Notes: generated from the letters alone by a model not told the origin. Numbered from the stretch's first letter, positions 48,191-60,085 are shown. The stretch: 64,000 nucleotides of DNA from Lophius americanus (GCA_037951165.1 JBBDHG010000124.1:1613001-1677000), one strand, 5' to 3'. Numbers and translations are program-made.

Positions 48191-48829
48191 GTGATGAAAT
48201 TTACTGGACTTGTATCCGTCTGTTATTTTAGTTTTTCACTTTGATTTTTGATGTATTTATAATCGGACCGGATCCGGACTGTGATTTAAGGTTTCCCTTG
48301 ATTTTTTAGAGCAGGAATTATGGCATCAATATGGGGTAAATTTAGTCTGAGTACATGACATACTTTAGTATAAGATAGACACAAATGTAGAATAAACCTG
48401 CGGCGGGTTAAATACATTTTCACAGAATCTTTTGCTCAGAGTAGATCTGGTTATCTTGATGGTTGACATTCGTACTTATAAGAGAACTGCATCAACATCT
48501 GACGTGACAGGAAACAAGCCACATCCATTCTTAGCTGACTTCCTGTTCATGTTGCATGTGAACCAATCTGATATGTTTCCACTTGAGGAGCACGTAATGA
48601 AAAATTTATAAAAAGATCAGATCTTTGTGTTCAAACAGGACTGAAAAAAACATATATTTAAAACAATCTCTGTGCTTATTGAAAAGAATTGTTCAGGAAT
48701 CAAAGAACTGTGAATTTGAGACGTGGAAGGGATCATCTGGTTGAAGTTATTGCACTTTACAGAGGAACAATTTATAAATAATGTTATTAACGACGGGACA
48801 TTATCAATAATACATTTTAACAGCAGGAG

Positions 48830-50245
48830 TCTCCCCGTATGAATAGATTAAAAAATCCAGGACTGTTTGAAACAATACAACAAGAATTTCTCTGTTATGA
48901 CAGTTTCTGAGACTCGGCTAAATGAAGAACAAACCGCCACGGTCCAGATTGAAGGATATGATTTATTTACTACCAACAGGTTAAAAAAAGGGGTGGAGGT
49001 GTTGCACCGTATATTATGTCATCCATCCATAGTGGAATTGTTAAAAACATGTCATTTGTAATAGAAAATGTTATGGAATGTGTTACAGTTGATGTTAAAT
49101 CAGAGAAATCAAAATATATAATTATAAGTTGTGTATATAGAGCCCCAGGAACCAACTTTGATACATTCAAGGATAAATTGTCAGAAATGTAAAACTCAGT
49201 TAATAACAATATGATTTTTGTCAGAGATTTTAATATAGATCTTTTAAATCCTCATGGACAAACACAAACAATACATTTTATGAATTCAATGTTTTGATGG
49301 GATTGTACCCTTCAATCACACACCTCAGCAGGATAACTGTAAATACTGCTACACCCATGGATAATGTATTTACAAACGTTACGGGACATTGCAGAGATGC
49401 TTTCATGTTTTTAAGGCAGCAGCACCGACACATGTTGAACCCCTGGAGGACGTGAGCGTACTCGCCAGTTAATGAAAACCTGCGACCTGATAAAACGGGA
49501 ATATAACTGGAGGTTTAATCATAAATGATGTAAGTGATCATTTGTCTGTTTTTGTAACTAGTGAATCCAGTATAAATAAAAAGAAGGAGAAAGAAAACAT
49601 TAGTTCAATGAGACAAGTAACTGCTGCCATCGAAGATCTTAGTGAGGACTTAAAGAATCAGGATTGGAGTAAAATTTATGTTGAAGATGTAGATGAGTCT
49701 TATGGAACATTTATTTCCATTATATCTAATTGGTCTGATGAACATTGTCCTCTTTAGGTTAAAGTGGGAAAAAAGCAATACACAGACAAGCCAGGGATAA
49801 CAAAGAGATTAGAAAATGCCTGTATAAAGAAGAATTTATTATATAAGGGATTTCTGAAAACAAATATAAGACTTACAAAAATAAGCTAACCAGTATTATG
49901 AGATACAAGAAAAAAATGTGTTACAGTAAACTACTTGAAAAAAACAGGACTGATATAAAAAACATAATTTACCCATGTTACGTTTATTCCAACAATGAGG
50001 GGGTTATCGAATTTAATGAATATTTTGTTAATGTAGAAAAACCTTTAGCTAATTCTATTAAACATCCAAATAACAGAGATGGAGAAAAAAGTAATATTAT
50101 TAACATCGATACACATTCAATGTTTAGTAGAGAAAGTGACGGGAAAGAAATAATTGATATTGTACACAAATCTAAAAATAATGAAGAACCCAGGAGAACC
50201 AGAACTCAGGACAGGACTCAGAGGTTCGTCTGCCCCTGAAAGAAT
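48830..50245 (+). mobile_element. Non-LTR retrotransposon, endonuclease region remnant
   Basis: The frame at 48867 has FSVMTVSETRLNEEQ and the decayed sequence near 49215 has the 'DFNIDLL' type motif of an AP endonuclease. 49542-49757 continues with the linker (WSKIYVEDVDESYGTF, then SDEHCPL) and 49898-50239 with further coding debris (YSNNEGVIEFNEYF). No reverse transcriptase core is left. Clade not resolved (Jockey/CR1-like superclade likely). A foreign segment of about 85 bases sits at 49397-49479. Confidence 0.75.
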
Positions 50246-50517
50246 GGGACATGGACTCTACTTATAGAACGCCTTTCTAGTCTGCCCCAGCACTTAAAGC
50301 TCCTCACAACATGAGCCTCAGTTCACATTCACATTCAACCAGTTCTCAACAATATCTACTCTAAGTTGAACCCCGGTTCATTTTCATACCCAGAATACAC
50401 TCAAAGTAACTCCAAAACTTTCAGGTGTATTTTTCACAACCTTGGTGTCTGTGAACAGGCGTACCTGTTACTACGTGTGAGAAACATTTGCAAATATTTT
50501 AGAGTAACAGCATGAAA

Positions 50518-51131
50518 CTAAACCATCAACACATTTTCTAAGAAAGTTCGTCTCCACACAACAAAACAAAACTCAAAACATACACTGTATGTCGCCCGAG
50601 TCACCGCTGAGCTGTGACAGTTCCCTCCCCCTCCACGGATGCCTCCAGCTGCCCTACCAGGTTTGTTGGGATTCTCTCTGTAAAAGTCAGTGAGTAGGGT
50701 AATGTCGTTAAAGAAACTCCGGGGGTTCCAGGAACGTTCCTCCGGACTGTAACCCTCCCAGTCTACCTGGTATTGAATGCCCAACCCCGGCCACGGACAT
50801 CCATGATCCAGCGGACGATGTTGGATGCCGGATGATTGTCAATGGACAAAGGTGGGGGAGGAGGCACAGCTGGTGGGGACAGAGGGCTGGAAGCAACTGG
50901 CTTGAGCAATGAGACATGGAAGGTAAAGTGAGGTTCATGGATATAGGAAGTTTCAGGTTTCACCAATGTGGGAATTAAGGGATGCTGCTGTCTCAGCAGA
51001 GGGCAACTTGGACAGGGGTACAAATCAAGGCGGAACCCTGGGTCTACTGCATTAGTGTAAGCTCTTACTGTGGGTCTAAGGTCTTCATCTTGGTACTTAA
51101 CAAAAGTCAGGGTGAAGATTTTTTTTTCCAA
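50518..51131 (-). mobile_element. Gypsy pol C-terminal/chromodomain remnant, copy 2
   Basis: As at 22880-23540: STFHVSLLKPV-type residues in one frame (phe/his changes near 50930) and YQVDWEGYSPEERSWNPRSF in the next. Confidence 0.85.
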
Positions 51132-51612
51132 TATAATTCTTAGTTAAGGACGGTCAGAAATCTAAAGACAATCTTTTATTTATTTGAATATTTTCATGTT
51201 TTTTTGTTATTATTATATATTTTAGAATCATGTGAACAAAGTCAGACAGTCAGTCTCTTAAATCCAAAAATCATGAGTTTATAATAAGTAAACAGGATTC
51301 AGAGTCAGAATTCTGAATTTCTTCAAAATTTAAAAACATATTTTTTTCTTTTTCCAATTCTTGAGAATAATTAAAACTTTTCAAAGAATTTGTTGGAAAA
51401 AACTGCACGATTAAACATTTTCAAATCAGATTTTCAATTGTTGTTCATTTTTAGATTTTACTTTGTTTCCTGTGGTCTGAATCGTCTTCCATATAAAAAC
51501 ATCTAATTACACGTCACTAAATAAAATGCTTGTTCTCCCAGTCTGAGGTGGAAATCTCTCCCTGTGACATCATCAGGTTTCCATGCAGTAGGTCAGTCTG
51601 TCCAAGCGCCGC

Positions 51613-51804
51613 TCACTCATTAGTCGCAGTGGATCTGAAGTTGACGGCAGCGTAGGTGACGTCCTGCTCTTGGGGCTCATGTGTTTCGGTGCTGGACTGA
51701 GGAGTCTTTATCTCGCTCTTAGAAAACTGGATTCTGCCGTAGGGAAGTTCCTCTTGCTCTTTTTGTGGAAAAGAGACGCTTTCATACAAAAGAGCAGGAT
51801 TCAT
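51613..51804 (-). CDS. ITIM-bearing terminal exon of gene C
   Basis: The acceptor ctctccgtcag precedes a phase 0 start. The exon encodes MNPALLYESVSF, then ELPYGRIQF, then QDVTYAAVNF and a stop. All three tyrosines fit the (I/V/L/S)xYxx(I/V/L) ITIM pattern. The upstream exon 54133-54190 ends in phase 0 with a good donor (gtaaag), so the join is in frame. The spacing of the last two tyrosines, about 30 residues, is similar to inhibitory Siglec tails. Confidence 0.8.
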   Translation of the reverse strand: MNPALLYESVSFPQKEQEELPYGRIQFSKSEIKTPQSSTETHEPQEQDVTYAAVNFRSTATNE

Positions 51805-54800
51805 CTGACGGAGAGACAGGACAACTCACGTTAGTTTAGACGGTCCAATCCCAAATCTCCAGCATCCTTCTAACAGTAGATCCACTATCCCTCCTCTTCA
51901 CGTGTCCAAACTGTCCTTCTCAATCTGTCCTCTTTTACTTTGTCTCCTAGACGTCTAATCTGGGCTGTCCCACTGATGAGCTTAATGGTAATTAGACTTT
52001 AGTTACATTCATGAAATGGATGAATTACTTTAAATAATTGATTCCTTATATTGCACGGTTTTTTACTTTCAAATTACGACCGTATCACAAACAGGTCACA
52101 AGCCACTCCTTCTAGGGCCGGTCCCAAGCTCGGTAAATGGGGAGGCGTGAAACCTCTGCCAAATCCATATGCTGAACACAAGACTAATTTCCAAACCGGA
52201 TCGGTTGGGGCCCAGGAGCGTTCTATAACGCTCTGCTATCGGGCTTAATTAGATACGGCATGGCTGCTTGGTACGGATCCTAATAGCCTAGTCCAAGACC
52301 AAATTGGTTCGTGGGATGGAACAGCCCTCTCTGAGCAACATTTACCAAAAAGCTGATGTCAGACAAGCACAAAAGATCCTTAACAACCTTTCAGACATTC
52401 TGCACCGAGAATACCAGCTTTTACCATCAGGTAGATGCTACAGAACACCTAAACACAACACCCACCGGTTTAAACTGTCCCTCAGTTTCACCTCAATTCA
52501 CCTCTAAACAAACAGCTCAACTCCAACTCCTAACAACAGCTTCATTGTAAATGTCTCAGGTTCAGGTCCTGACCTCAGTAGCCTCTTCACTCTGGTTAAA
52601 CACATGTACAATATAATGTATGAGGTACAATATTGATAGGGTAAGGTCAACACCCTATGGTTTTTCACACATTTAACAATATCTGACTAAGCCTCAGTGT
52701 GTATCAAATGTTTCACTACTCCATGGTTCTACACATATCTATCTGTACTGCTTGATAGTATGCTGCTTGACCTTATACCTCTCACAAACTATGTGCACTA
52801 TTAGTATCCCACATTGAGTTCTCATGTACCATATATTATGTATAATTTTTACCTCACTTAATTTACCTTTACTCAGTGTTTGCCTCTTTCTATTTTGTGA
52901 TACTGTACTTATGTCCGCTGTTATTGTACAAAGCTGTACGACTGCACCGCTGTCCAAGGTAAATTTCCCTTCGGGGACAATAAAATTGAACTTATCTTAT
53001 AACAGACAATATTTAGAGAAATAATATTTTCTTCTCACCATGAGCTTCAACAATTTCTTTGTTATCAAAAATGTAGGCTACTTAATCAACTCCTAATTAT
53101 CTTTATATCTTTATTTTTCAGAGAAACCTTTCCAGTGTCTTACAAAAGACATCATCATAAGATGATGAACATGACAATAATCATATTATGGCCTTTAATT
53201 CCTAACTTCCTGCAATAAAACAAGACACTCAAGTACAAAGTATCACCCAGAACAAGGTGAATACAAATAAGGGTGTACAAATACTTGTTCACTTGTGAAT
53301 GCCCTTTCCCTCAAACGATTGAAGGATTGGTGAAGGAAAGGCGTCCATGTACAGGAAAACTTTGGAGCAGTACGTTGGATTAAGGATTTCAGAGACTTGT
53401 GGACACACCTAAAGTGTTTTTCTCACATGTAATGTGCATGACCGTATGAATACTGTAAACAGGAATGATTCATCATTCGAAGGATCTTGTAATCGGTAAA
53501 CTAAGGTGACGATGAGACATTATTATATTATATAATGCACGTTAATACAACTGAGGTAATAGTTCATATTGAAAAATCTTCACATTCAGTTTAAGTTGGA
53601 TATTTGCTTGTCAGTTTTGCTTTGAGGGATGTTATGAGTGAGGTTCTCATTAAAGAATGATATAGAGGAGAATACATTAAATGCTTCAATGTTAATATTT
53701 GATGTTCATGTAAGGAAAACATCTCTTCCAGCAGTTTTTAATTCATGGGGATGAGTCGAAAAAACTGCAGAAAACTAAATGAAATATAGACATATAGAAA
53801 AAGTCCAGATAAGATAAGGCATTTGATATTTTTGTTTAAGGTAACAAAACATTATGCAGATTTTGTGTTTTACATATTCTTAAAGACTTTGCTCCCTTAC
53901 AACAAGTATTCAAATGAAATAACCCTGAAATATATGGTACTGTAACTGTGTACTTCAAGTGTCTGTCCCAAGCCTAGATTCATGGGGAGTGTTGTGTCTC
54001 AGGAAGGGAATCTGATGGAAAACTAATGGAAAATCAATAAGCGGAACACGAATCTGATCCTGTATGGCGACCCGGAAAGGGAACCGCCAAATTCAAAGAG
54101 ATACCCCTAAACACGGTGCCAACAACCTTTACCTGCATTGAGTTGTCAGGTGATTCAGTTTTAGTAGATGGACGTGAAGTCTTCTTTCTTCTGGTGGGTG
54201 AAATGAATGCGTTACATTAAATGATGGATATGATTCATGCAGTATGTGTCATTGGACCGTGTTCCTCACCTCATCCAGAGGAAGACAACCAGTGCTACAA
54301 TGACAACGAGGAGTCCAACTCCAACTCCAGAAGCCACTGCCAGTGTTAGTTCATCTATAACATGTTGGACAGTCAGAGTTTCTTCACCTGACATGATCTC
54401 GTTGCTGCCAGTTGTGACAGAACAGGAGTAATTTCCTGCATGCTGACTGCTCACTGGGTCTATCGTCAGGTGTTTGAGTTGGTTCTCTGGCAGGGTCAGA
54501 GGTCGACCGTTCAGGCTCCAGGTGTAGCTTGTGTTGTCAGTCAGATGACATCTGGTGGAGCAGTTCAGTGTGACTCTCTCACCCTCATTCACCTCTGCAG
54601 AAGGAGTGAACCTCACCTTCAGGCCTGAAAGATGGTTAGATGGTTGTTCAGGAAACAGTCATACAGACGACTGAAGCTGCATTAATGAGGTGATGATCGC
54701 CTCTAAGCTTGAAGAAACCCTAATGTCAGCTGTTCTGAGGAGATGCAAACCCTGGCCTTCTTAAATCTTCATGGTGTGACTCATCTAGTTTTCATAACTC

Positions 54801-57800
54801 TAGTTTTCATAACTCTGTACATCAACCTTGTTCTTTAAATGTTCTTAAGCATCCTCTCACTTTACAAGATCATGTAGAACAATCTTGTTTAATAATCTTT
54901 CTCTCCAAGGCACCTCCATTCTCCTCCTCCTTGTTATGTCACCCGGACAAACCACCTTTCATTCATGATTAACAATTCTTACATTCTCCACCCTTCTTTC
55001 TCATTTTCTTCATTCATCAGTTCTTCAAAGTCTTTAATCACCCAAGCTTGCTGCACATCCTTCCCACCTCCAACTCTGTTCCAGACCAATCGGTAGAAGT
55101 TCTTATATTCCTCCTGAGTGTCCAAACTAGTTAATAAATGAATTTCTCAAGAAATTCAATTCGAACAGTCGACTGATCCTCTGCAAAGGTCAACAAGAAC
55201 AAGACAAGGTGTTGTATTTCTTTGACACAATTACCTGTGACAACCAAAGTGATCGCATGACTGCCTTCTAGTAGTTGTTCATGGTATTCCAAGATTTCAG
55301 GGTATCCCCAGAGTCTGAATACGTATTGTCCTGAGTCATTCTTCTTCAGGTTAGTGATTCTCAAAATGTGGTGTTTATTCATGACGTCCAGATACTGAAC
55401 TTGACCTCCAGGTTGAAAAACTTCTTCAATTTCCATCATTTCATTTCTCCTTATTTTATACCATGATTTAGATCTAGGTGGGTCATTGCTGGGAAAAGTA
55501 TATTCACTGGAAATGTCAACCGTGGAACCTTGCAGAGCACAAATCCTCCTGCTGACGTAGTTCACGGTCCAGCAGTTCTTACCATCAGAACCTGAAATAC
55601 AGATGAAGGACACATTTATAAAGAAGGATGCTGACACTTGAAGATTGAAACGCATTGACAGAATACATAAAAATAGGTTTTTGAGTCCTTGAAAAATGGA
55701 AAATTAACATTTGAACAGATTAAAAAATAAATTCACTGATTAGCCAGAACATTATAACCACTGACAGATGAAATCAGGAGCAGGAATAATGTAAAAGCAG
55801 GAGGAAATGAGGATGATGATATGAAGGATGATATAGTGCAGTTTTATGGTCAATGTCTGGTTTGTTTATATTTGTGAATACATTAATTGTTGTGTGTTAA
55901 AGTGTCTTTTAGGGGTTAATGTTGGTCAGAGCTGGAGGTTTGTTCACCCCTTAAAATCCACTTAAGTGTGGGATTGTAACGTGGACATTTTCTAGGTTCT
56001 GGAGTGCATTAGGGGAAAAAAACATGAAGAAAAGAAGTCATGACACAGATCTTACTTCAGGGTTCCTGCATCAAACTGTTCACCTTATTCAGTTGATCGT
56101 ATGACTTATTACTTCTTGTGTGTTTAGTTTCATGATACCAATATTCCACAAGTTTGTACTCACAGACTTCAGCTGATATCTGGTCTTTCACAGCACAGGA
56201 GACGCTTCTATCAGAGGGGTCGAAAATTAAAAACTTCTTTGTGTGACTGGTTCTGACTCTATGTCTGTACCACATGTAAGTTGTTTGGGACTCAATTATA
56301 GGACAGCTGGTCTGACAGGTCAACATGATCTTGTTCTCTCTGTAGGTCCTTTCAATGTATACTTCTGTCAGGAGACAATAAACATATGATTGATGAGTTT
56401 ATGGTCCTACTAAGAAGAAAGGAGTGGGATGAGTGATCATATCAGAAAGTGTGAAGTTTTCTTGTGTCTGTTATCAGTCAGAGAAAAGGAACATCGTTGG
56501 CGGTTCTGTATGTATGTGTTGTGTGTGTGTGTGTGTTGTGTATGTGTGTGTGTTGTGTATGTGTGTGTGTTGTGTATGTATGTGTTCCGGAAAAGTATGA
56601 AAATACAGATGCAAACCCTGGCCTTCTCATATCTTCATGGTGTGACTCATCTAGTTTTCATAACTCTGTACATCAACCTTGTTCTTTAAATCAGCACCAG
56701 TAAACTTTTTCTCTCTTCCTCAAGCATCCTCTCACTTTACAAGATCATGTAGAACAATCTTGTTTAATAATCTTTCTCTCCAAGGCACCTCCATTCTCCT
56801 CCTCCTTGTTATGTCACCCGGACAAACCTCCTTTCATTCATGATTTACATTCTTACATTCTCCACCCTTCTTTCTCCTTTTCTTCATTCATGAGTTCTTC
56901 AAAGTCTTTAATTATCCTAACCTGCTGAACATCCTTCCCACCAATTTCTCAAGAAATTTGACTCAGAAAGTCGACTGATCCTCTGCAAAGGTCAACAAGA
57001 ACAAGACAAGGTGTTGTATTTCTTTGACACAATTACCTGTTACAACCAAAATCACCGCAGGACCGTCTTTGTCACCAGCATAGTATCCCCAGAGTGTGAA
57101 TACGTATCGTGCTGAGTCTTTCTTCTTCAGGTTAGTGATTCTCAAAATGTGGCTTTTATTCATGACGTCCAGATACTGAACCTGACCTCCAGGTTGGAGA
57201 ACTTCTTTAATTTCCATCATTTCATTTCTCCTTATCTTATACCATGATTTAGATCTAGGTGGGTCATTGCTGGGTAAAGTATATTCACTGGAAATGTCAA
57301 CTGTGGAACCTCGCAGAGCACAAATCCTCCTGCTGACGTAATTCCCGCTCCAGCAGTTCTTACCATCAGAACCTGAAATACAGATGAAGGACACATTTAT
57401 AAAGAAGGATGCTGACACTTGAAGATTGAAACGCATTGATAGAATTCATAAAAATAGGTTTTTCAGTCCGTGCAAAATGGAAAATTAACATTTGAACAGA
57501 TTAATAAATAAATTCACTGATTAGCCAGAACATTATAACCACTGAAAGATGAACTCAGAAGCAGGAATAATGTAAAAGCAGGAGGAAATGAGGATGATGA
57601 TATGAAGGATGATATAGTGCAGTTTTATGGTCAATGTCTGGTTTGTTTATATTTGTGAATACATTAATTGTTGTGTGTTAAAGTGTCTTTTAGTGGTTAA
57701 TGTGGGTCAGAGCTGGAGGTTTGTTCAACCCTTAAAAGCCACTTAAGTGTGGGATTGTAACTTGAACATTTTCTAGGTTCTGGAGTGCATTAGGGGAAAA

Positions 57801-58779
57801 AAACATAAAGAAAGGAAGTCATGACACAGATCTTACTTCAGGGTTCCTGCATCAAACTGTTCAGCCTTTCTTTTTACATGATGCTTCAACCTTATTCAGT
57901 TGATCGTATGACTTATTACTTTTAGTGCTTTTAGTTTCATGATACCAATATTCCACAAGTTTGTACTCACAGACTTCAGCTGATATCTGGTCTTTCACAG
58001 CACAGGAGACGCTTCTACAGCTGGTCTGGCATGTCAACATGATCTTGTTCTCTCTGTAGGTCCTTTCAATGTATACTTCTGTCAGGAGACAATAAATATA
58101 TGATTGATGAGTTTATGGTCCTACTAAGAAGAAAGGAGTGGGATGAGTGATCATATCAGAGAGTGTGAAGTTTTCCTGTGTGTCTGTTATCAGTCAGAGA
58201 AAAGGAACATCGTTGGCGGTTCTGTATGTATGTGTTGTGTATGTGTGTGTATTGTGTATGTGTGTGTGTTGTGTATGTGTGTGTGTTGTGTATGTAAGTA
58301 TTACGAAATCCTGTAAAAATACAGACACAAAGGAATAAAGAAAACAAACTTCATTTGAATCCGTGTTTAACATTGAGCAAATATGAATGAGAAAAATATC
58401 ACTGCTGAAATAAATTAGGGGAACACTTATATCACACATTTGATCTCAATGAACAAAAATGGATATAGTTTGATTCTTTGCGATCAAAATGATGTAAGAA
58501 TACTGAATGGAAACTAAAATCATGAACTTTCATCATCATCATCATCATCATCATTCAGTCCCACCACAACCCCAGCATCAACCCATAGGGTCCGATAAAG
58601 GGGATTCAGTCGTTCACTCATCTCGCCCCCAAAAAATCTCCACGTTAGAAATATTTGCGGGGAGTGATGAGTTCAGAGCCTAAACCCCAAACTCAAACTG
58701 TGCTACACTGTTATAATATTAATAATAATATTACTTACTGTCTGTCCCTTTGAGGAGGGGATCACCTTCACCTGCAGGT
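51613..58779 (-). CDS. Gene C: CD22/Siglec-like receptor, ITIM end; 5' end missing
   Basis: Minus-strand exons: 58738-58779 (stub of a C2 domain), 57971-58078 (C2 with internal loss), 57037-57372 V, 56164-56364 C2, 55235-55591 V, 54270-54624 C2 plus transmembrane, 54133-54190 juxtamembrane, 51613-51804 tail. From 58078 to the stop the frame is open (1607 bases, phase 1 start). The helix (LAVASGVGVGLLVV and on) is uncharged. The 63-residue tail has three ITIM-like motifs: LLYESV, LPYGRI and VTYAAV. This predicts an inhibitory receptor that would recruit SH2 phosphatases (known for ITIMs, inferred here). No first V exon or separate leader exon was found. An ATG just before each V exon in intron-like sequence (MRFNLQVSASFF) could serve as a leader, or the gene may be broken. 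The homologue of gene A's 28-base tail exon lacks an acceptor here. Confidence 0.7.
52095..52265 (+). mobile_element. RTE-type repeat fragment
   Basis: Contains tctagggccggtcccaagc, then ggtaaatggggagg and a decayed 'aaacctctgccaaatccatatg', a sequence common at RTE-type elements in fish. Short and without a reading frame. Confidence 0.55.
52290..53000 (+). mobile_element. L2/CR1-like LINE 3' end
   Basis: The frame at 52356-52550 and its neighbour hold the end of the reverse transcriptase C-terminal domain (LHREYQLLPSGRCYRTPKHN, a decayed '...LLPSGRRYR.P'). The 3' untranslated part ends with aatttcccttcggggacaat and aaaattgaacttatctta, the usual 3' end and short repeat tail of this group. 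Inserted downstream of gene C's juxtamembrane exon. Confidence 0.75.
53005..54125. other. AT-rich intron of gene C, nothing recognised
   Basis: Between the LINE end and the juxtamembrane exon I see no coding exon, repeat family or tandem repeat that I can name. Confidence 0.5.
57971..58078 (-). pseudogene. C2 exon with 93-base in-frame deletion
   Basis: Compared with 13219-13419 and 56164-56364 (201 bases), this exon has 108. Both splice sites are kept. The loss joins MLTCQTSC directly to RSVSCAV, removing 31 residues (middle strands of the domain). The reading frame is preserved, but the Ig fold could not form. Confidence 0.75.
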
Positions 58780-59039
58780 CTGTGATGAAGGTGAAGTTGA
58801 ATAATAACTAACACACTGACTTAATTTTGAGGTTTCAGGATCCAAGATGATTCTTCAGGCTTAACTGTCTGATGGGGAGTCAGGTTTAAGTTCAAATGTT
58901 GATCCAGTAAGTAAACAACTCAATTGTGTCTCATAGGATCCAGCGACCCATAATGCTGCAGGGAGATAGACTGTAAACACATGGAGTACAGGGAGATCCA
59001 TTATCCACCATGTAACAGGTGAGGTCAACTATTTTTTGC

Positions 59040-59726
59040 CACATTAAAACATTGTTTTGAATGCAGCGCTGTAGCATTAGTCACATAAGGTGATCCCTAG
59101 GATCATTTCCAGAATATGTTTGGTGTTTTAAAAATACCCAACCCAAATTGTATATTGGCCTGTAACTTCAGTTAGATTGGACATTCAATGTTTACATTGT
59201 TTTGATTAACGAGTCAGCTGATTCCCAGCTTAACAGGCGGTCATGTGACACACCGGTATTTGAAACTCCCCGTTAGTGGCGGTGAAGCTGGCTGTCGCAA
59301 CATGGACCAGGGTGAGCGTGGGAAGGCTACGGGGGACCCATGTCTCTGAGGTTAGAGTGGACTGCGAGGACTAAGCCGGAGTTCGGGGACTTTACCGAGA
59401 CGCCACAGACACCGGAGTAGTGATCCAATCCGCCAGGGACAGAGTTGGCGTACTCCGGTGAGTACAAACCTTTTTTTATTATCGTTTCATATGCGCCAGC
59501 GCGTGGACTGGTGAGCGCTGATCTGATTGTTCTGGATGGATACGGTGGACACTATAGCTGGGTTATCAAATCTCCCATCACGGTACATGGAACTGATTTG
59601 GGCTTGAATTGTTGCGGCTCTTCCACGTCATCCGCTTTGTGCAGGGACACGATCAGGACCATTAAGAGCACAGGTGGAAGAACTTAACGGACTGTATTTA
59701 TCATGTACTTATCTTTTCTTTACAAG
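59040..59726. repeat. Third copy of the GC-richer intron block
   Basis: Homologous to 14850-15500 and 42365-42800, cut sharply at about 59726, where Tc1 sequence from the next tandem unit begins. Confidence 0.75.
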
Positions 59727-60085
59727 ACCCAGTGTCAGAACTTACCCTGGTCCAGTTGGCCCTGCGTTCCTCCTGGTGCATGACAATGCCCAGCCTCATG
59801 TGGCTGGAGTGTGTCAGCAGTTCCTGGATGACGAAGGCATTGATGCTATTCAGTGCGGCGCCCGTTCACCAGACCTGAATCCAATCGAGCATCTCTGAGA
59901 CATCATGTATCCTCACATCCACCACCGTCACTTCACACCACAGACTGTCCAGGAGCCCTGATCCAGGTCTGGGAGGAGATCCCCCAGGACACCATCCTCC
60001 ATCACATCAGGAGCACGCCCAGATGTTTTCGGGAGGTCCCTTTGGCATGTGGGTCTCAAAAACACTCCTGGGTCACATCATGAGT
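59727..60085 (+). mobile_element. Tc1-like transposase, truncated copy at unit junction
   Basis: Begins mid-transposase (matching 47835 onward) with FLLVHDNAQPHVAGV and ARSPDLNPIEHL. The 5' part present at 47250-47835 is missing. Confidence 0.8.

Larger units (their letters stand above)
47835..52080. repeat. Tandem unit, copy 1 start (partner 59727-64000)
   Basis: From within the Tc1 remnant, through the LINE, gypsy tail and ITIM exon, this matches 59727-64000 at an offset of about 11.9 kb (48867/60766) falling to about 11.74 kb (51804/63540). Sequence agreement by eye is high, well above that between the A and B blocks in places. Confidence 0.9.
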
